NCBI GenBank assembly: GCA_017620395.1
Contig: JAFZQJ010000006.1
Location: 1-64,000 of the forward strand
DNA length: 64,000 nt
Source of the DNA: Clostridia bacterium
GTDB taxonomy: Bacteria > Bacillota > Clostridia > Oscillospirales > RGIG8002
Reading direction: 5' to 3'
Positions within the stretch are counted from its first letter, which is position 1; each line of letters starts with the position of its first letter. Under the pieces are notes generated by a model. It was not told where the DNA came from, made no database searches, and worked only from the letters and a program-made list of their open reading frames with translations. Below, piece after piece: positions 8,477 through 17,267 of this stretch. Made by a program: the position numbers and the translations under genes.

Positions 8477-10546
8477 ATGCTGCTGAAGCGGCCGATGCTT
8501 GCGGCCGGAGCCGCGATAATGCTTTCGCTTCTGCTGCTGCCGGCCGGATGGCTCTGGCTCGGCGCGGCGGCGGTATGCTTCGCGGCGTTCTTCTTCTGCG
8601 GCAGGCGTTTCCGCTTCACGCTGCTCGCTCTGCTCTGCGTTTTCGCGGGCTCCGGCGCGTGGGGACTTCTGCGCGCGGAGGTCGCCGACTCCCGCGCCGC
8701 GCGTTTCGACGGCAGGACCGCCTACGTGGAAGCGTACGTCTGCGAGCTTCCGCGCAAAAGCGAATTCGGCGCGACCTATACCCTGCGCCTGCGCAGTATG
8801 ACCGTCGACGGCGAAACGTACGAAACGGACGATAAGGCGCAGGTCTGGCTGAACTCTGGCTTCGAAGCGGATTATTACGACGTTCTGAAATTCACCGCGC
8901 GCGTCGACGCGATCCCCTCGCTTGAAAGCGACGGCGGCGCGCTTTACCGGCTGAACGCCTCCGAAAAGCCGCACGTCGCCGGCAAGGCGGAGCGCACGCC
9001 GTATTACTACTGCCTGACGCTGAAAAAGTATATGCTCGGCAAGCTCGCCGCGGACGGCGAAAACGAACGCTCCGGTCTGCTTTCCGCGCTGCTGCTCGGG
9101 GATAAAAGCGGCATAGACGCCGATACCGAGCTCGCCTTCCGCAAATGCGGAGTTTCGCATTTGACCGTCGTTTCCGGACTGCACGTGGTCACGGTGACGA
9201 TGTTCCTGTTTGAGATAATGCGGCGGTTTACGAAAAGGCCGCCGGTGATACCCGCGCTCATACTCGTCTGGCTGCTGGCGGCGCTGACGGCGTTCTCGCC
9301 TTCGGCGGTCAGGGCGGCGTTTATGCTTTCGATCGTCCTCTGCGCGACCTTCTTCGGCAGGGAGGGCGACGGGCTGAACTCGCTCGGCGCGGCGGTTTTT
9401 GTGATGTGCGCGTTCTCGCCCTCCGTCGTGCGCGACGTCGGCTTCCTGCTCTCCGTTTCCGCGACCGCGGGACTGCTTGTCATCGCGCCGCGCATCCGCG
9501 GCAGGATGATGAAGGGGATGAAGGCGGAAGAAAGACCGCGCCCCGTGCGCGGGCTGATCGCGGGCTTTTCGGAGATAATCGCGCAGTCGGTCGCTGCGTG
9601 GCTTGCTACGCTGCCGGTGACGGTGCTGTTTTTCGGGAGCGTTTCGCTCATTTCGCCGCTGGCTAACCTGCTGGTGCTGACGCCGGCGGCGCTGACGCTC
9701 ACGCTCGGGCTTCCCGCGGCGACGCTGCCGTGGATAGGCGTCGGTTTCCTGCGCGTGGCGGGGGTCGGAGCCGGCTGGCTGATATGGGTGACGAAGGCGC
9801 TCGCCTCGCTGCCGTTCTCGTATTCTTACGTCGCCTACCCGTACTTCGCGGTGGCGGCGCTCGCGGCGGTCGCCGCGTATATCGCGTTCAGACGCGGGCG
9901 GCTGCGCGGACTCACCGCGGTATCGCTTTCGCTCGCCGTGCTGCTCAGCGGCGTCTGCGCCAACGCGTACGCTGAGGAACGCTGCGTGCGCGTCGACTCG
10001 GTCTACGCGGGCGTCGGGCAGGCGGACTTCGTTTCCTGCGGAGGCAAGCGCGTGCTTTACGTTTCGGGCCTGCCCGAGAGCTCGTTTCCGGGCGTGCTGA
10101 ACCGCGCGGGCTACGTCGGGGTAATCTCCGCCGACGCGGTCGTCGCGGGCGACCTCTACTCCGTCCGCGCCGCGAAGCGCCTTGCCGAGCGGCTCGGCGC
10201 CGGAGCGCCCTTCGTGCCGGAGGGCTGCGCCGAAAGCGGCGTCGCGCCGGTAACTTCAAGCGAAGCGCGGCTCGGCCCGTCTTCGCTGACCCTCGTTTCG
10301 GACGGCGGCATACTCGATATGTATCTGACCTGCGGCGGAACGCTCGCGGCCTTCACGGGAAGGAACCGCGCCCGCAATTCGCCCGACGCGGTCTTCTCCC
10401 GCCTCGGCTACGCGGGAAGTCCGGCGCTGCTCGTGACGGGGCGCCCGTCCGACTACGGCGGGGAAAAGGCCGCGAAAGCCCTTTACTCGATAGACGGCGG
10501 CGTCGTTACGCTGCTGATAGATAACGACGGTATAAGACAAGGATAA
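8477..10546 (+). CDS. ComEC/Rec2-family DNA-uptake channel with decayed C-terminal hydrolase domain
   Basis: 689 residues. Two or three N-terminal helices lead into an OB-like extracellular domain (about 60-170) and the Competence domain (about 195-490), with the signature LLLGDKSGIDADTELAFRKC and SHLTVVSGLHV. The family forms the channel that brings single-stranded DNA through the membrane. The C-terminal region (about 500-689) sits where ComEC proteins carry a metallo-beta-lactamase-like nuclease, and begins with a VGQAD echo of the usual DVGQGD. However, no HxHxDH motif or later metal-ligand motif is present, so this domain should be inactive. A complete secreted copy of this domain type is encoded at 12181-13191. 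Confidence 0.88.
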   Translation: MLLKRPMLAAGAAIMLSLLLLPAGWLWLGAAAVCFAAFFFCGRRFRFTLLALLCVFAGSGAWGLLRAEVADSRAARFDGRTAYVEAYVCELPRKSEFGATYTLRLRSMTVDGETYETDDKAQVWLNSGFEADYYDVLKFTARVDAIPSLESDGGALYRLNASEKPHVAGKAERTPYYYCLTLKKYMLGKLAADGENERSGLLSALLLGDKSGIDADTELAFRKCGVSHLTVVSGLHVVTVTMFLFEIMRRFTKRPPVIPALILVWLLAALTAFSPSAVRAAFMLSIVLCATFFGREGDGLNSLGAAVFVMCAFSPSVVRDVGFLLSVSATAGLLVIAPRIRGRMMKGMKAEERPRPVRGLIAGFSEIIAQSVAAWLATLPVTVLFFGSVSLISPLANLLVLTPAALTLTLGLPAATLPWIGVGFLRVAGVGAGWLIWVTKALASLPFSYSYVAYPYFAVAALAAVAAYIAFRRGRLRGLTAVSLSLAVLLSGVCANAYAEERCVRVDSVYAGVGQADFVSCGGKRVLYVSGLPESSFPGVLNRAGYVGVISADAVVAGDLYSVRAAKRLAERLGAGAPFVPEGCAESGVAPVTSSEARLGPSSLTLVSDGGILDMYLTCGGTLAAFTGRNRARNSPDAVFSRLGYAGSPALLVTGRPSDYGGEKAAKALYSIDGGVVTLLIDNDGIRQG

Positions 10547-10555
10547 GGAACGCTT

Positions 10556-11602
10556 ATGAGAAGGATCGACTCGGATACGCTGAAAAATCTGATCCGCCGC
10601 AAAGAAGCGGGCGGCGCGATCGTGCTCTACGGGCAGGAGGACTACCTGAAAAACCTCTCCGCCGAGCGCGTCGTTTCCGCATACGTCGAGGAGTCGGCGC
10701 GGAGCTTCGACTTCACGGAGCTTTACCGCGAGCTCGACGTCGGCCGCCTGCGCGATCTGACCATGGCGCTGCCGATGCTTTCGGAAAAGCGAGTGATACT
10801 GCTTCGCGATCCGGATATCTACTCCGGCGGCGACGAGCAGGCGGAGGCGCTCGCGAAGCTCATCGCGGAGCTTCCCGACGAATGCGTGCTGATATTCGTC
10901 TTCATCTCCGAGCCGCTTTCCTTCGAGCAGCCGAAGGGGCGTACCGACCGCAAGGTGACGCGCGCGCTGAAGGTGTTCGACGGCGCGACCGCCGTATCCT
11001 GCGACCGCCTCCCGCCGGACAAGGCGGAGGTGTGGATAACCTCGCTGCTTTCGGAACGCGGCGTAGGCATAGACAGACGCGCCGCGCGGAAGCTCGCCGA
11101 GATCTGCGCCGGCGATATGTACGCGATAAAGAACAACGCCGAGATCCTCGCCGCGTCCGGCAGGGACACGGTGACCGAGGATATGCTCTCCGTAGTCACC
11201 TACAACACCGTCGAGGAGGACTCCTTCCGCCTCGCGGACGCGATCGCGGACGCGAAGTACTCCGAGGCGTATTCGATAATAGACGAGCTCGCCGCGACGA
11301 AGGCGGACCCGCGCGAATTCATGCCCACGGTGCTCAGCGGCTTCATCGCCATGTACCGCGTCGCCGTAGCGAAGGAGAGCAAAGGCGGCTGGAGCAGTCT
11401 CGAGGGGCAGTTCACTTATATCAAATCCAACTACCCGCTGAAAAAAGCGGCGGCGCGGCTGAAGGGCAGACCGACGGAGTATTTCCGCCGCGCGATACTG
11501 CTCTGCGCCGACGCGGAACGCCGTCTGAAGCGCGATTTCGCGGGATTCGAGGTCTATTACGAGCTTATCGGCGGCCTCGCCGCGCTCGGGGAGAAGAAAT
11601 GA
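10556..11602 (+). CDS. holA: DNA polymerase III subunit delta
   Basis: 348 residues, typical of the clamp-loader delta subunit, which opens the beta sliding clamp. The N-terminal stretch AIVLYGQEDYL matches the family's start of the AAA+-like domain I. The C-terminal collar domain (about 215-345) includes the usual PREFMPTVLSGFIAMYR region. It starts 9 bp after the ComEC gene, as in many Firmicutes where holA follows comEC, and overlaps the next gene by 4 bp (ATGA). Confidence 0.92.
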   Translation: MRRIDSDTLKNLIRRKEAGGAIVLYGQEDYLKNLSAERVVSAYVEESARSFDFTELYRELDVGRLRDLTMALPMLSEKRVILLRDPDIYSGGDEQAEALAKLIAELPDECVLIFVFISEPLSFEQPKGRTDRKVTRALKVFDGATAVSCDRLPPDKAEVWITSLLSERGVGIDRRAARKLAEICAGDMYAIKNNAEILAASGRDTVTEDMLSVVTYNTVEEDSFRLADAIADAKYSEAYSIIDELAATKADPREFMPTVLSGFIAMYRVAVAKESKGGWSSLEGQFTYIKSNYPLKKAAARLKGRPTEYFRRAILLCADAERRLKRDFAGFEVYYELIGGLAALGEKK

Positions 11603-12177
11603 TAAAGCTGAAGCAAGCCGTCGTCGTCGAGGGGCGCTACGACAAAGCGCGCCTGGCAAATATCTTCGACGCTCCCGTCATCGAGACGGGCGGCTTCGGC
11701 ATATACAAAAACGCCGCCAAGCGCGAGCTGATAAAAACGCTTGCGCGGGGCGACGGCATAGTGATAATCACCGACCCGGACAAGGCGGGCTTCCGCATCA
11801 GGAATTATATTAAGAGTTTCTGCGCCGGCGGCAAGGTCTGGGACGTCTACCTGCCCGACGTACCGGGCAGAGAGCGCCGCAAGCGCGCGCCCTCGAAGGA
11901 GGGGCTGCTCGGCGCCGAAGGGCTGGACGACGCGGTCATAATCGAGGCGTTCCGCCGCGCCGGAGTCGGCGAAGGCGAGGGAGCCGCGCCTTTCACGAAG
12001 GCGTTTCTGACCGGGCTCGGCGTCTGCGGCGGCGCGAACAGCGCCGCGCTCCGCGCTTCGCTCGCCCGGCGGCTCGGGCTGCCTGCGAACATGAACGCGA
12101 ACACGCTCGCGCAGGTGCTCCCGCGGCTCGTGACGGCGGAAGAGCTCCGCGCGCTCGCCGCGGAACTCCGGAGGTAG
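11599..12177 (+). CDS. rnmV: Ribonuclease M5 (Toprim domain)
   Basis: 192 residues. RNase M5 matures 5S rRNA in Firmicutes. The Toprim core shows the catalytic Glu in VVVEGRYDKARL (about residue 10) and the DxD of ITDPDKAGFRIR (about 58-60). The C-terminal part (about 125-192) is the poorly conserved RNA/L18-contacting region. The ATG overlaps the holA stop (ATGA), and the next gene begins 3 bp after the stop, so the gene sits within one operon. Confidence 0.9.
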   Translation: MIKLKQAVVVEGRYDKARLANIFDAPVIETGGFGIYKNAAKRELIKTLARGDGIVIITDPDKAGFRIRNYIKSFCAGGKVWDVYLPDVPGRERRKRAPSKEGLLGAEGLDDAVIIEAFRRAGVGEGEGAAPFTKAFLTGLGVCGGANSAALRASLARRLGLPANMNANTLAQVLPRLVTAEELRALAAELRR

Positions 12178-12180
12178 CGT

Positions 12181-13191
12181 ATGGCTGAGAAAAAAACCAA
12201 AACCAAAAGGAAAACCGCCCGCGCGAAAAAGACGAGAAGATACGGAACGCGTTACGCGGCCGACGGCGACACGCTGAAGGGGACTCTCCTCGGGCTTGCG
12301 ATAGTGATCGCGTTCGTCGCCGTCATCGCGGGCATAATCTGGCTCTGCGGCGGCCTCGGCGGCGAAGGCGAAAGCGGCTCCGGCGGCTCCGTTGAAACGC
12401 CCGCCGCAGTAAGCGACGTCAAAGTCCACTTCATCGACGTCGGCAACGCGGACTGCGCCCTCATCGAATGCGCCGACGGCGCGATACTGATCGACGCCGT
12501 CGAATACGACGACTTCCAGAAGATAGCCGCGTACCTGAACGGGCGCGGCATAGAGCGTCTGAATTACGTTATCGCGACCCACGCCCACGGCGACCACATG
12601 GGCGCCATGGACGACGTGATACTGAAATACAAGGTCGACGAGCTGATCATCCCGACAAAAGCAGTCGATGAGAAGTTCTACAACGACGTAATAAGCGCCG
12701 CGCGGAGCAGGGGAGTGCCGTACCGCATCGCCGCGCCGGGCGAAACGCCGGCGTTCCCGACCGGAACGCTTGAGGTGCTCGACGACGGCAGCGACACCTC
12801 GGTCGACGAGAGCAAATCGGAGGAGCTCAACAACAACTCCTACGTGCTGAAGTTCACCTACGGCAAAACGTCCTTCCTCTTCACCGGCGACGCCGAGAGG
12901 AAATACGAGCTCGAGATGCTTGACAAGGGCGAGGATCTCGACGCCGACGTGCTGAAGGTTTCGCACCACGGCAGCAACGACGCGACGTGCAGCGACTTCA
13001 TCAAGGCGGTGACGCCGAAGTACGCGGTCATACCCGTCGGCAGAGACAACAGCTACGGCCATCCGTCGAAAAAGACCGTTTCGCGCCTCCAAAACGCGGG
13101 AGCGAAGGTCTACCGCACCGACGAACTCGGCGACGTAGTCGTCACGACGGACGGCAAAAAGATTTCGATAACTTACGACGGCGCAAACTGA
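12181..13191 (+). CDS. Membrane-anchored metallo-beta-lactamase-fold hydrolase, ComEC-domain type
   Basis: 336 residues. A Lys/Arg-rich cytoplasmic leader (1-34) is followed by one transmembrane helix (about 38-58), a Gly/Ser linker, and an extracellular metallo-beta-lactamase domain. All motifs are present: HFIDVGNADCALI, the metal site THAHGDHMG, FLFTGDAE, LKVSHHGSND and a terminal GHPS. These are those of the ComEC C-terminal nuclease domain and its stand-alone relatives. It could degrade the non-transported DNA strand or scavenge nucleic acid, but substrate is inferred. It lies five genes' reach from the ComEC-like gene, whose own domain is degenerate. Confidence 0.88.
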   Translation: MAEKKTKTKRKTARAKKTRRYGTRYAADGDTLKGTLLGLAIVIAFVAVIAGIIWLCGGLGGEGESGSGGSVETPAAVSDVKVHFIDVGNADCALIECADGAILIDAVEYDDFQKIAAYLNGRGIERLNYVIATHAHGDHMGAMDDVILKYKVDELIIPTKAVDEKFYNDVISAARSRGVPYRIAAPGETPAFPTGTLEVLDDGSDTSVDESKSEELNNNSYVLKFTYGKTSFLFTGDAERKYELEMLDKGEDLDADVLKVSHHGSNDATCSDFIKAVTPKYAVIPVGRDNSYGHPSKKTVSRLQNAGAKVYRTDELGDVVVTTDGKKISITYDGAN

Positions 13192-13205
13192 AAGGGGAGA
13201 CCCGA

Positions 13206-15665
13206 ATGAACGGAAAACCGAAGATTAGTTTGATAGGCAACGCGCACCTCGATCCCGTCTGGCTCTGGCGCTGGCAGGAGGGGCGCGGCGAGGTCATGCA
13301 GACCTTCCGCAGTGCGCTCGACCGCCTGCGCGAGTATCCGGATACGGTCTTCACCTGCTCGTCCGCGGCGTACTACAGGTGGGTAGAAGAGATCGACCCC
13401 GGTATGTTCGCGGAGATCCGCGAGCGCGTGAAGGAGGGGCGCTGGGTCCCCGTCAACGGCTGGTGGGTGCAGCCGGACTGCAACCTCCCGTCGGGCGAGA
13501 GTTTCGCGCGGCAGGCGCTGTATTCGCAGCTTTACTATTATGAGAAATTCGGCAGGATATGCCGCGTCGGATACAACGTCGACAGCTTCGGGCACAACGG
13601 AAACATGCCGCAGCTGGTGAAGCTCGGCGGCATGAGTTCATACGTTTTCCTGCGCCCCGACCGCAAAGAGAACCCCGATATCCCCTTCGCGTTCAACTGG
13701 GAGGGGACGGACGGCACGACGATTCCTGCTTATAAGGTGCTCGATCTGTACTGCGTCAGCGGAGCGGAAAATATAGACTCCGCGCTCGCGGAGCTGACGC
13801 GCATAGGCGCGGAAGGCGGTCACGGCGTTATGCTTTTCTACGGCGTGGGCAACCACGGCGGCGGCCCGACCAAAGCCGATATAGAGCACCTTGAGGAGCT
13901 GAAAAGGAACGGTTTTTCCGAGCTTGAGTTTTCCTCGCCGGAGGGGTATTTCGCTTCGCTCGGCTCCGCTTCGCTCCCGACGTGGAGGGGCGAGCTGCAG
14001 CACCACGCGAGCGGCTGCTACTCCGTGACGGGCATGATAAAGGCGCTCAACCGCCGCGCCGAGAATTCGCTTTACGCCTCCGAGGCGTTCGCGACTGTCG
14101 CGGGCGGAGCGGGCATGGGCGAAAAGACCGCCGACTACCGCGAGGCGTGGCGCGAGGTCTGCTTCAACCAGTTCCACGATATTCTCTGCGGATGCGCGAT
14201 AAAAGAGGCGTATACGGACGCCGCGGATTCCGTCGGCGGCGCGGTGAACGTTTCGGAGAAGCTTTATAACGAGGCGCTGCTGCGCGTTTCGCGCCGCGTC
14301 GACACCTGGCTGGACGGCGTGAGCGAACCGCGCGAAAGGAACTACGGCAGTCCCTTCCCGCGCCCCTTCGTTGTCTTCAACCCGCTGCCGTTCGCGGTGA
14401 AAACGACCGTCCGCATAAGCGGCGCGTCCAAGCGCGTGACGGACGAAAACGGAGCCGACGTGCCCTTCGGAAGCACGCGCTCCTCGCGCATGAACGACTC
14501 CCACCTCGACACCGTCTTCACCGCCGACCTGCCCGCGCTCGGCTACGCGACCTACTGGGCGACCGCCGACGCGGAGGCGCACGCGAAAAACGAAAAGCCC
14601 GCCCGTCCGGACGAGCTGACGCTCGAGAACGAATATATCCGCGCGGTCTTCGACGAAAAGACCGGCTATATAATATCGCTCACCGACAAGGCGAGCGGCT
14701 TCGACTACGCCTCGCCGGAGCGTCCGGCCGCCGTTCCCGTCGTCCTCGACGACACGGAGAGCGACACCTGGGCGCACGGCGTCTTCAGGTTCGATAAAAC
14801 GCTCGGTACGCCGGAGCTGTGCGAAATCGAGGTCGCCGAGCGTACCCCCGCGCGTGAGATCATACGCGTAAAACACGCGTTCAAGGGCTCGTCGCTGACG
14901 CAGGAATTCATTCTCGCGAGGGGCGTTAAGACGCTCCGCGTGCGCTGTAAGGCGTTCTGGAACGAGCCGCACACGATACTGAAAACATCCTTCCCGTATT
15001 CGGGGAGCGGCGCGGAGAATATCTGCGAGATACCCTGCGGCTTCATCAAGCGTCCGCCGAACGGCGAGGAATGGCCGCTGCAGAAGTGGTGCGCCGTCAG
15101 CTTCAATAACGGCGGCAGACGCACCCTCGCGCTTATGAGCGACTCGAAGTATTCCTGCGACTGCCCCGAGGGCGAGCTGCGCCTGACGCTGATACGCAAC
15201 GCGATCTTCGCCGACCACTTTTCCGACCGCCCGTTCAAAGATTACGACTACACCGACGAGGGCGTCAGCCGCTTCGAATACGGCGTTTATCTTTCCGACG
15301 GCTCCGCCGAAAAAACGGAAGTAACGCGCGAGGCGCTGAAGCTGAATATCCGCCCCGTCGCGATCCCGGAGGGCTACCATAAGGGCGAAGCGCCGCGGCG
15401 CGCGTCTTTCCTTTCCGTCAGCGCGGAAAACGTTGTTATGACGGCGCTGAAACGCTGTGAGGACGGCTCCGGAGACGCCGTCATACGCCTTTACGAAACG
15501 CGCGGCGAAGCGGCGAAAGCGCATATAACCTGCGCCGCGGTCGGCGCGGATTTCGACGCCGACTTCCGCCCGAACGAGATAAAAACTTTCAGAATAAGCG
15601 CGTCCGGTCAGGCGCGCGAGACAGACTTCCTTGAAGGCGCCGTCCCCGCGGACGCGCGGAGGTGA
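13206..15665 (+). CDS. Alpha-mannosidase, glycoside hydrolase family 38
   Basis: 819-residue zinc-dependent alpha-mannosidase. The N-terminal catalytic domain contains the zinc motif NAHLDPVW (His14, Asp16) and the nucleophile in VDSFGHN (Asp126), followed by the mid-domain and the all-beta C-terminal part. There is no signal peptide, so it should act in the cytoplasm on imported mannosides. The ATG at 13206 follows AAAGGGGAGA. The gene sits between DNA-metabolism genes and its stop overlaps the region where rarA begins, so co-transcription is likely, although the functions look unrelated. Confidence 0.92.
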   Translation: MNGKPKISLIGNAHLDPVWLWRWQEGRGEVMQTFRSALDRLREYPDTVFTCSSAAYYRWVEEIDPGMFAEIRERVKEGRWVPVNGWWVQPDCNLPSGESFARQALYSQLYYYEKFGRICRVGYNVDSFGHNGNMPQLVKLGGMSSYVFLRPDRKENPDIPFAFNWEGTDGTTIPAYKVLDLYCVSGAENIDSALAELTRIGAEGGHGVMLFYGVGNHGGGPTKADIEHLEELKRNGFSELEFSSPEGYFASLGSASLPTWRGELQHHASGCYSVTGMIKALNRRAENSLYASEAFATVAGGAGMGEKTADYREAWREVCFNQFHDILCGCAIKEAYTDAADSVGGAVNVSEKLYNEALLRVSRRVDTWLDGVSEPRERNYGSPFPRPFVVFNPLPFAVKTTVRISGASKRVTDENGADVPFGSTRSSRMNDSHLDTVFTADLPALGYATYWATADAEAHAKNEKPARPDELTLENEYIRAVFDEKTGYIISLTDKASGFDYASPERPAAVPVVLDDTESDTWAHGVFRFDKTLGTPELCEIEVAERTPAREIIRVKHAFKGSSLTQEFILARGVKTLRVRCKAFWNEPHTILKTSFPYSGSGAENICEIPCGFIKRPPNGEEWPLQKWCAVSFNNGGRRTLALMSDSKYSCDCPEGELRLTLIRNAIFADHFSDRPFKDYDYTDEGVSRFEYGVYLSDGSAEKTEVTREALKLNIRPVAIPEGYHKGEAPRRASFLSVSAENVVMTALKRCEDGSGDAVIRLYETRGEAAKAHITCAAVGADFDADFRPNEIKTFRISASGQARETDFLEGAVPADARR

Positions 15666-15670
15666 AAGCT

Positions 15671-16993
15671 ATGGAAGAAATGAACACGAACGCCGCATAC
15701 GATATGAGCCAGCCGCTTCCGGCGCGGATGCGTCCGCGCACCGTCGAGGAGATCGTCGGCCAGCGGCACCTCGTCGGAGAGGGCAAGCTCCTGCGCCGCA
15801 TGATCGAGCAGGACTCCGTTTCGTCGATGATATTCTGGGGGCCTCCCGGCGTCGGCAAAACTACGCTCGCCGGCGTCATCGCGAATCAGACGAAGGCGAA
15901 GTTCATCAACTTTTCCGCCGTCACGAGCGGCATAAAAGAGATCCGCGCCGTAATGCAGCAGGCGGAGGAAAACCGCAAGTTCGGCGAAAAGACGATACTC
16001 TTCGTCGACGAAATCCACCGCTTCAACAAGGCGCAGCAGGACGCGTTCCTGCCCTTCGTCGAGAAGGGGAGCATCATAATGATCGGCGCGACCACTGAGA
16101 ACCCCTCCTTCGAGGTCAACGGGGCGCTGCTTTCGCGCTGCCGCGTCTTCGTGCTGAAGGCGCTGACCGAGGAAGACATAACCGAGCTGCTGAAGCGCGC
16201 CGTCACCGACCCGCGCGGCTTCGGCGAGATGAAGGTCGATATTTCCGACGACGTCATCCGCATGATCGCCGTCTTCGCCAACGGCGACGCGCGCACCGCG
16301 CTCTCCACGCTGGAGATGGCGGTGCTGAACGCGGAAACGGAGAACGGCGTCATAACCGTAACGACCGAAACGGTCGAGCAGTGCACTTCGCGCAAGTCCC
16401 TGCTTTACGACAAAAACGGCGAGGAGCACTATAACCTCATCTCCGCGCTGCACAAATCCATGCGCAACTCCGATCCCGACGCGGCGGTCTACTGGCTGGC
16501 GCGTATGCTTGAGGCGGGGGAGGATCCCCTTTACGTCGCGCGGCGCGTCGTGCGCTTCGCGAGCGAGGATATCGGCCTCGCGGACCCGCGCGCGCTGGAG
16601 ATCGCGGTCGCGGCGTATCAGGCGTGCCACTTCATCGGTATGCCGGAGTGCAGTGTGCATCTGACGCAGGCGGTCGTCTACCTCTCGCTCGTGCCGAAGT
16701 CGAACGCGCTCTATATGGCTTATGAGACCGCGAAGCAGGACGCGATGAAGATGCTCGCCGAGCCGGTGCCGCTGAATATCCGCAACGGCGTGACGAAGCT
16801 GATGCGCGACGTCGGCTACGGCAAGGGCTATCAGTACGCGCACGACACGGAGGATAAGCTGACGGATATGCAGTGCCTGCCCGATTCGCTGCTCGGCAGG
16901 CGGTATTACAACCCCACCACGCAGGGACTTGAAACGAAGTTCAAGGACCGCCTCGAGCAGATACTGGAGTGGCGGAAGGAACATAAGAAATGA
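15671..16993 (+). CDS. rarA: Replication-associated recombination protein A (AAA+ ATPase)
   Basis: 440 residues, the normal size of RarA/MgsA, a clamp-loader-like ATPase acting at stalled replication forks. It has Walker A GPPGVGKTT (about 60), Walker B FVDEIHRF (about 113-120), arginine-finger region ENPSFEVNGALLSRCR, and the C-terminal tetramerisation domain. I chose the ATG at 15671 because GGAGGTGA stands before it. A GTG at 15662 that overlaps the mannosidase stop is an alternative start. Confidence 0.93.
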   Translation: MEEMNTNAAYDMSQPLPARMRPRTVEEIVGQRHLVGEGKLLRRMIEQDSVSSMIFWGPPGVGKTTLAGVIANQTKAKFINFSAVTSGIKEIRAVMQQAEENRKFGEKTILFVDEIHRFNKAQQDAFLPFVEKGSIIMIGATTENPSFEVNGALLSRCRVFVLKALTEEDITELLKRAVTDPRGFGEMKVDISDDVIRMIAVFANGDARTALSTLEMAVLNAETENGVITVTTETVEQCTSRKSLLYDKNGEEHYNLISALHKSMRNSDPDAAVYWLARMLEAGEDPLYVARRVVRFASEDIGLADPRALEIAVAAYQACHFIGMPECSVHLTQAVVYLSLVPKSNALYMAYETAKQDAMKMLAEPVPLNIRNGVTKLMRDVGYGKGYQYAHDTEDKLTDMQCLPDSLLGRRYYNPTTQGLETKFKDRLEQILEWRKEHKK

Positions 16994-17005
16994 GCGTTGC
17001 GTTTC

Positions 17006-17041
17006 TGTCATCCTGAGCGAGCGAAGCGAGCCGAAGGATCT
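17006..17041 (+). repeat. Dispersed palindromic repeat, copy A
   Basis: Begins TGTCATCCTGAGCGAGCG and ends CCGAAGGATCT, with the short palindrome GCGAAGCG-type centre. The same flanks occur at 17063, 17211 (inverted) and 38178. Confidence 0.75.
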
Positions 17042-17062
17042 CACGCAGCGCAGCGGTCGGTT

Positions 17063-17110
17063 TGTCATCCTGAGCAAAGCAACCTAAGGTTGCGAAGTCG
17101 AAGGATCTTA
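17063..17110 (+). repeat. Dispersed palindromic repeat, copy B
   Basis: Flanks TGTCATCCTGAGC and GTCGAAGGATCTTA, with a different centre (CAACCTAAGGTTG). The changed centre is still self-complementary. Confidence 0.75.
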
Positions 17111-17133
17111 AAGAAAGCGGCCTTATATAAACC

Positions 17134-17187
17134 AAAAGTGTGTATTCGGAGCAGACGGTAAACTGCCGATTCCGAATACACACTTTT
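17134..17187. terminator. Bidirectional terminator between rarA and dapF
   Basis: Perfect 17-bp stem (17134-17150 with 17171-17187) with a 20-nt loop, A-run on the left and T-run on the right. It serves both convergent genes. Confidence 0.8.
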
Positions 17188-17210
17188 TCTTTTATACTGC
17201 CGTTACCGAC

Positions 17211-17259
17211 AAGATCCTTCGGCTTCGTGACGCTAAGCGTCACTCCGCTCAGGATGACA
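17211..17259 (-). repeat. Dispersed palindromic repeat, copy C (inverted)
   Basis: Minus-strand copy: on the plus strand it reads AAGATCCTTCGGCTTC, then the palindromic centre GTGACGCTAAGCGTCAC, then CTCAGGATGACA. Confidence 0.75.
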
Positions 17260-17267
17260 GAGTCGCC

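Noticed and set aside
13638-15524. 628-codon minus-strand open frame opposite the alpha-mannosidase
   Set aside because: Shadow of the GH38 gene in GC-rich DNA; low-complexity Arg/Val/Ala composition.
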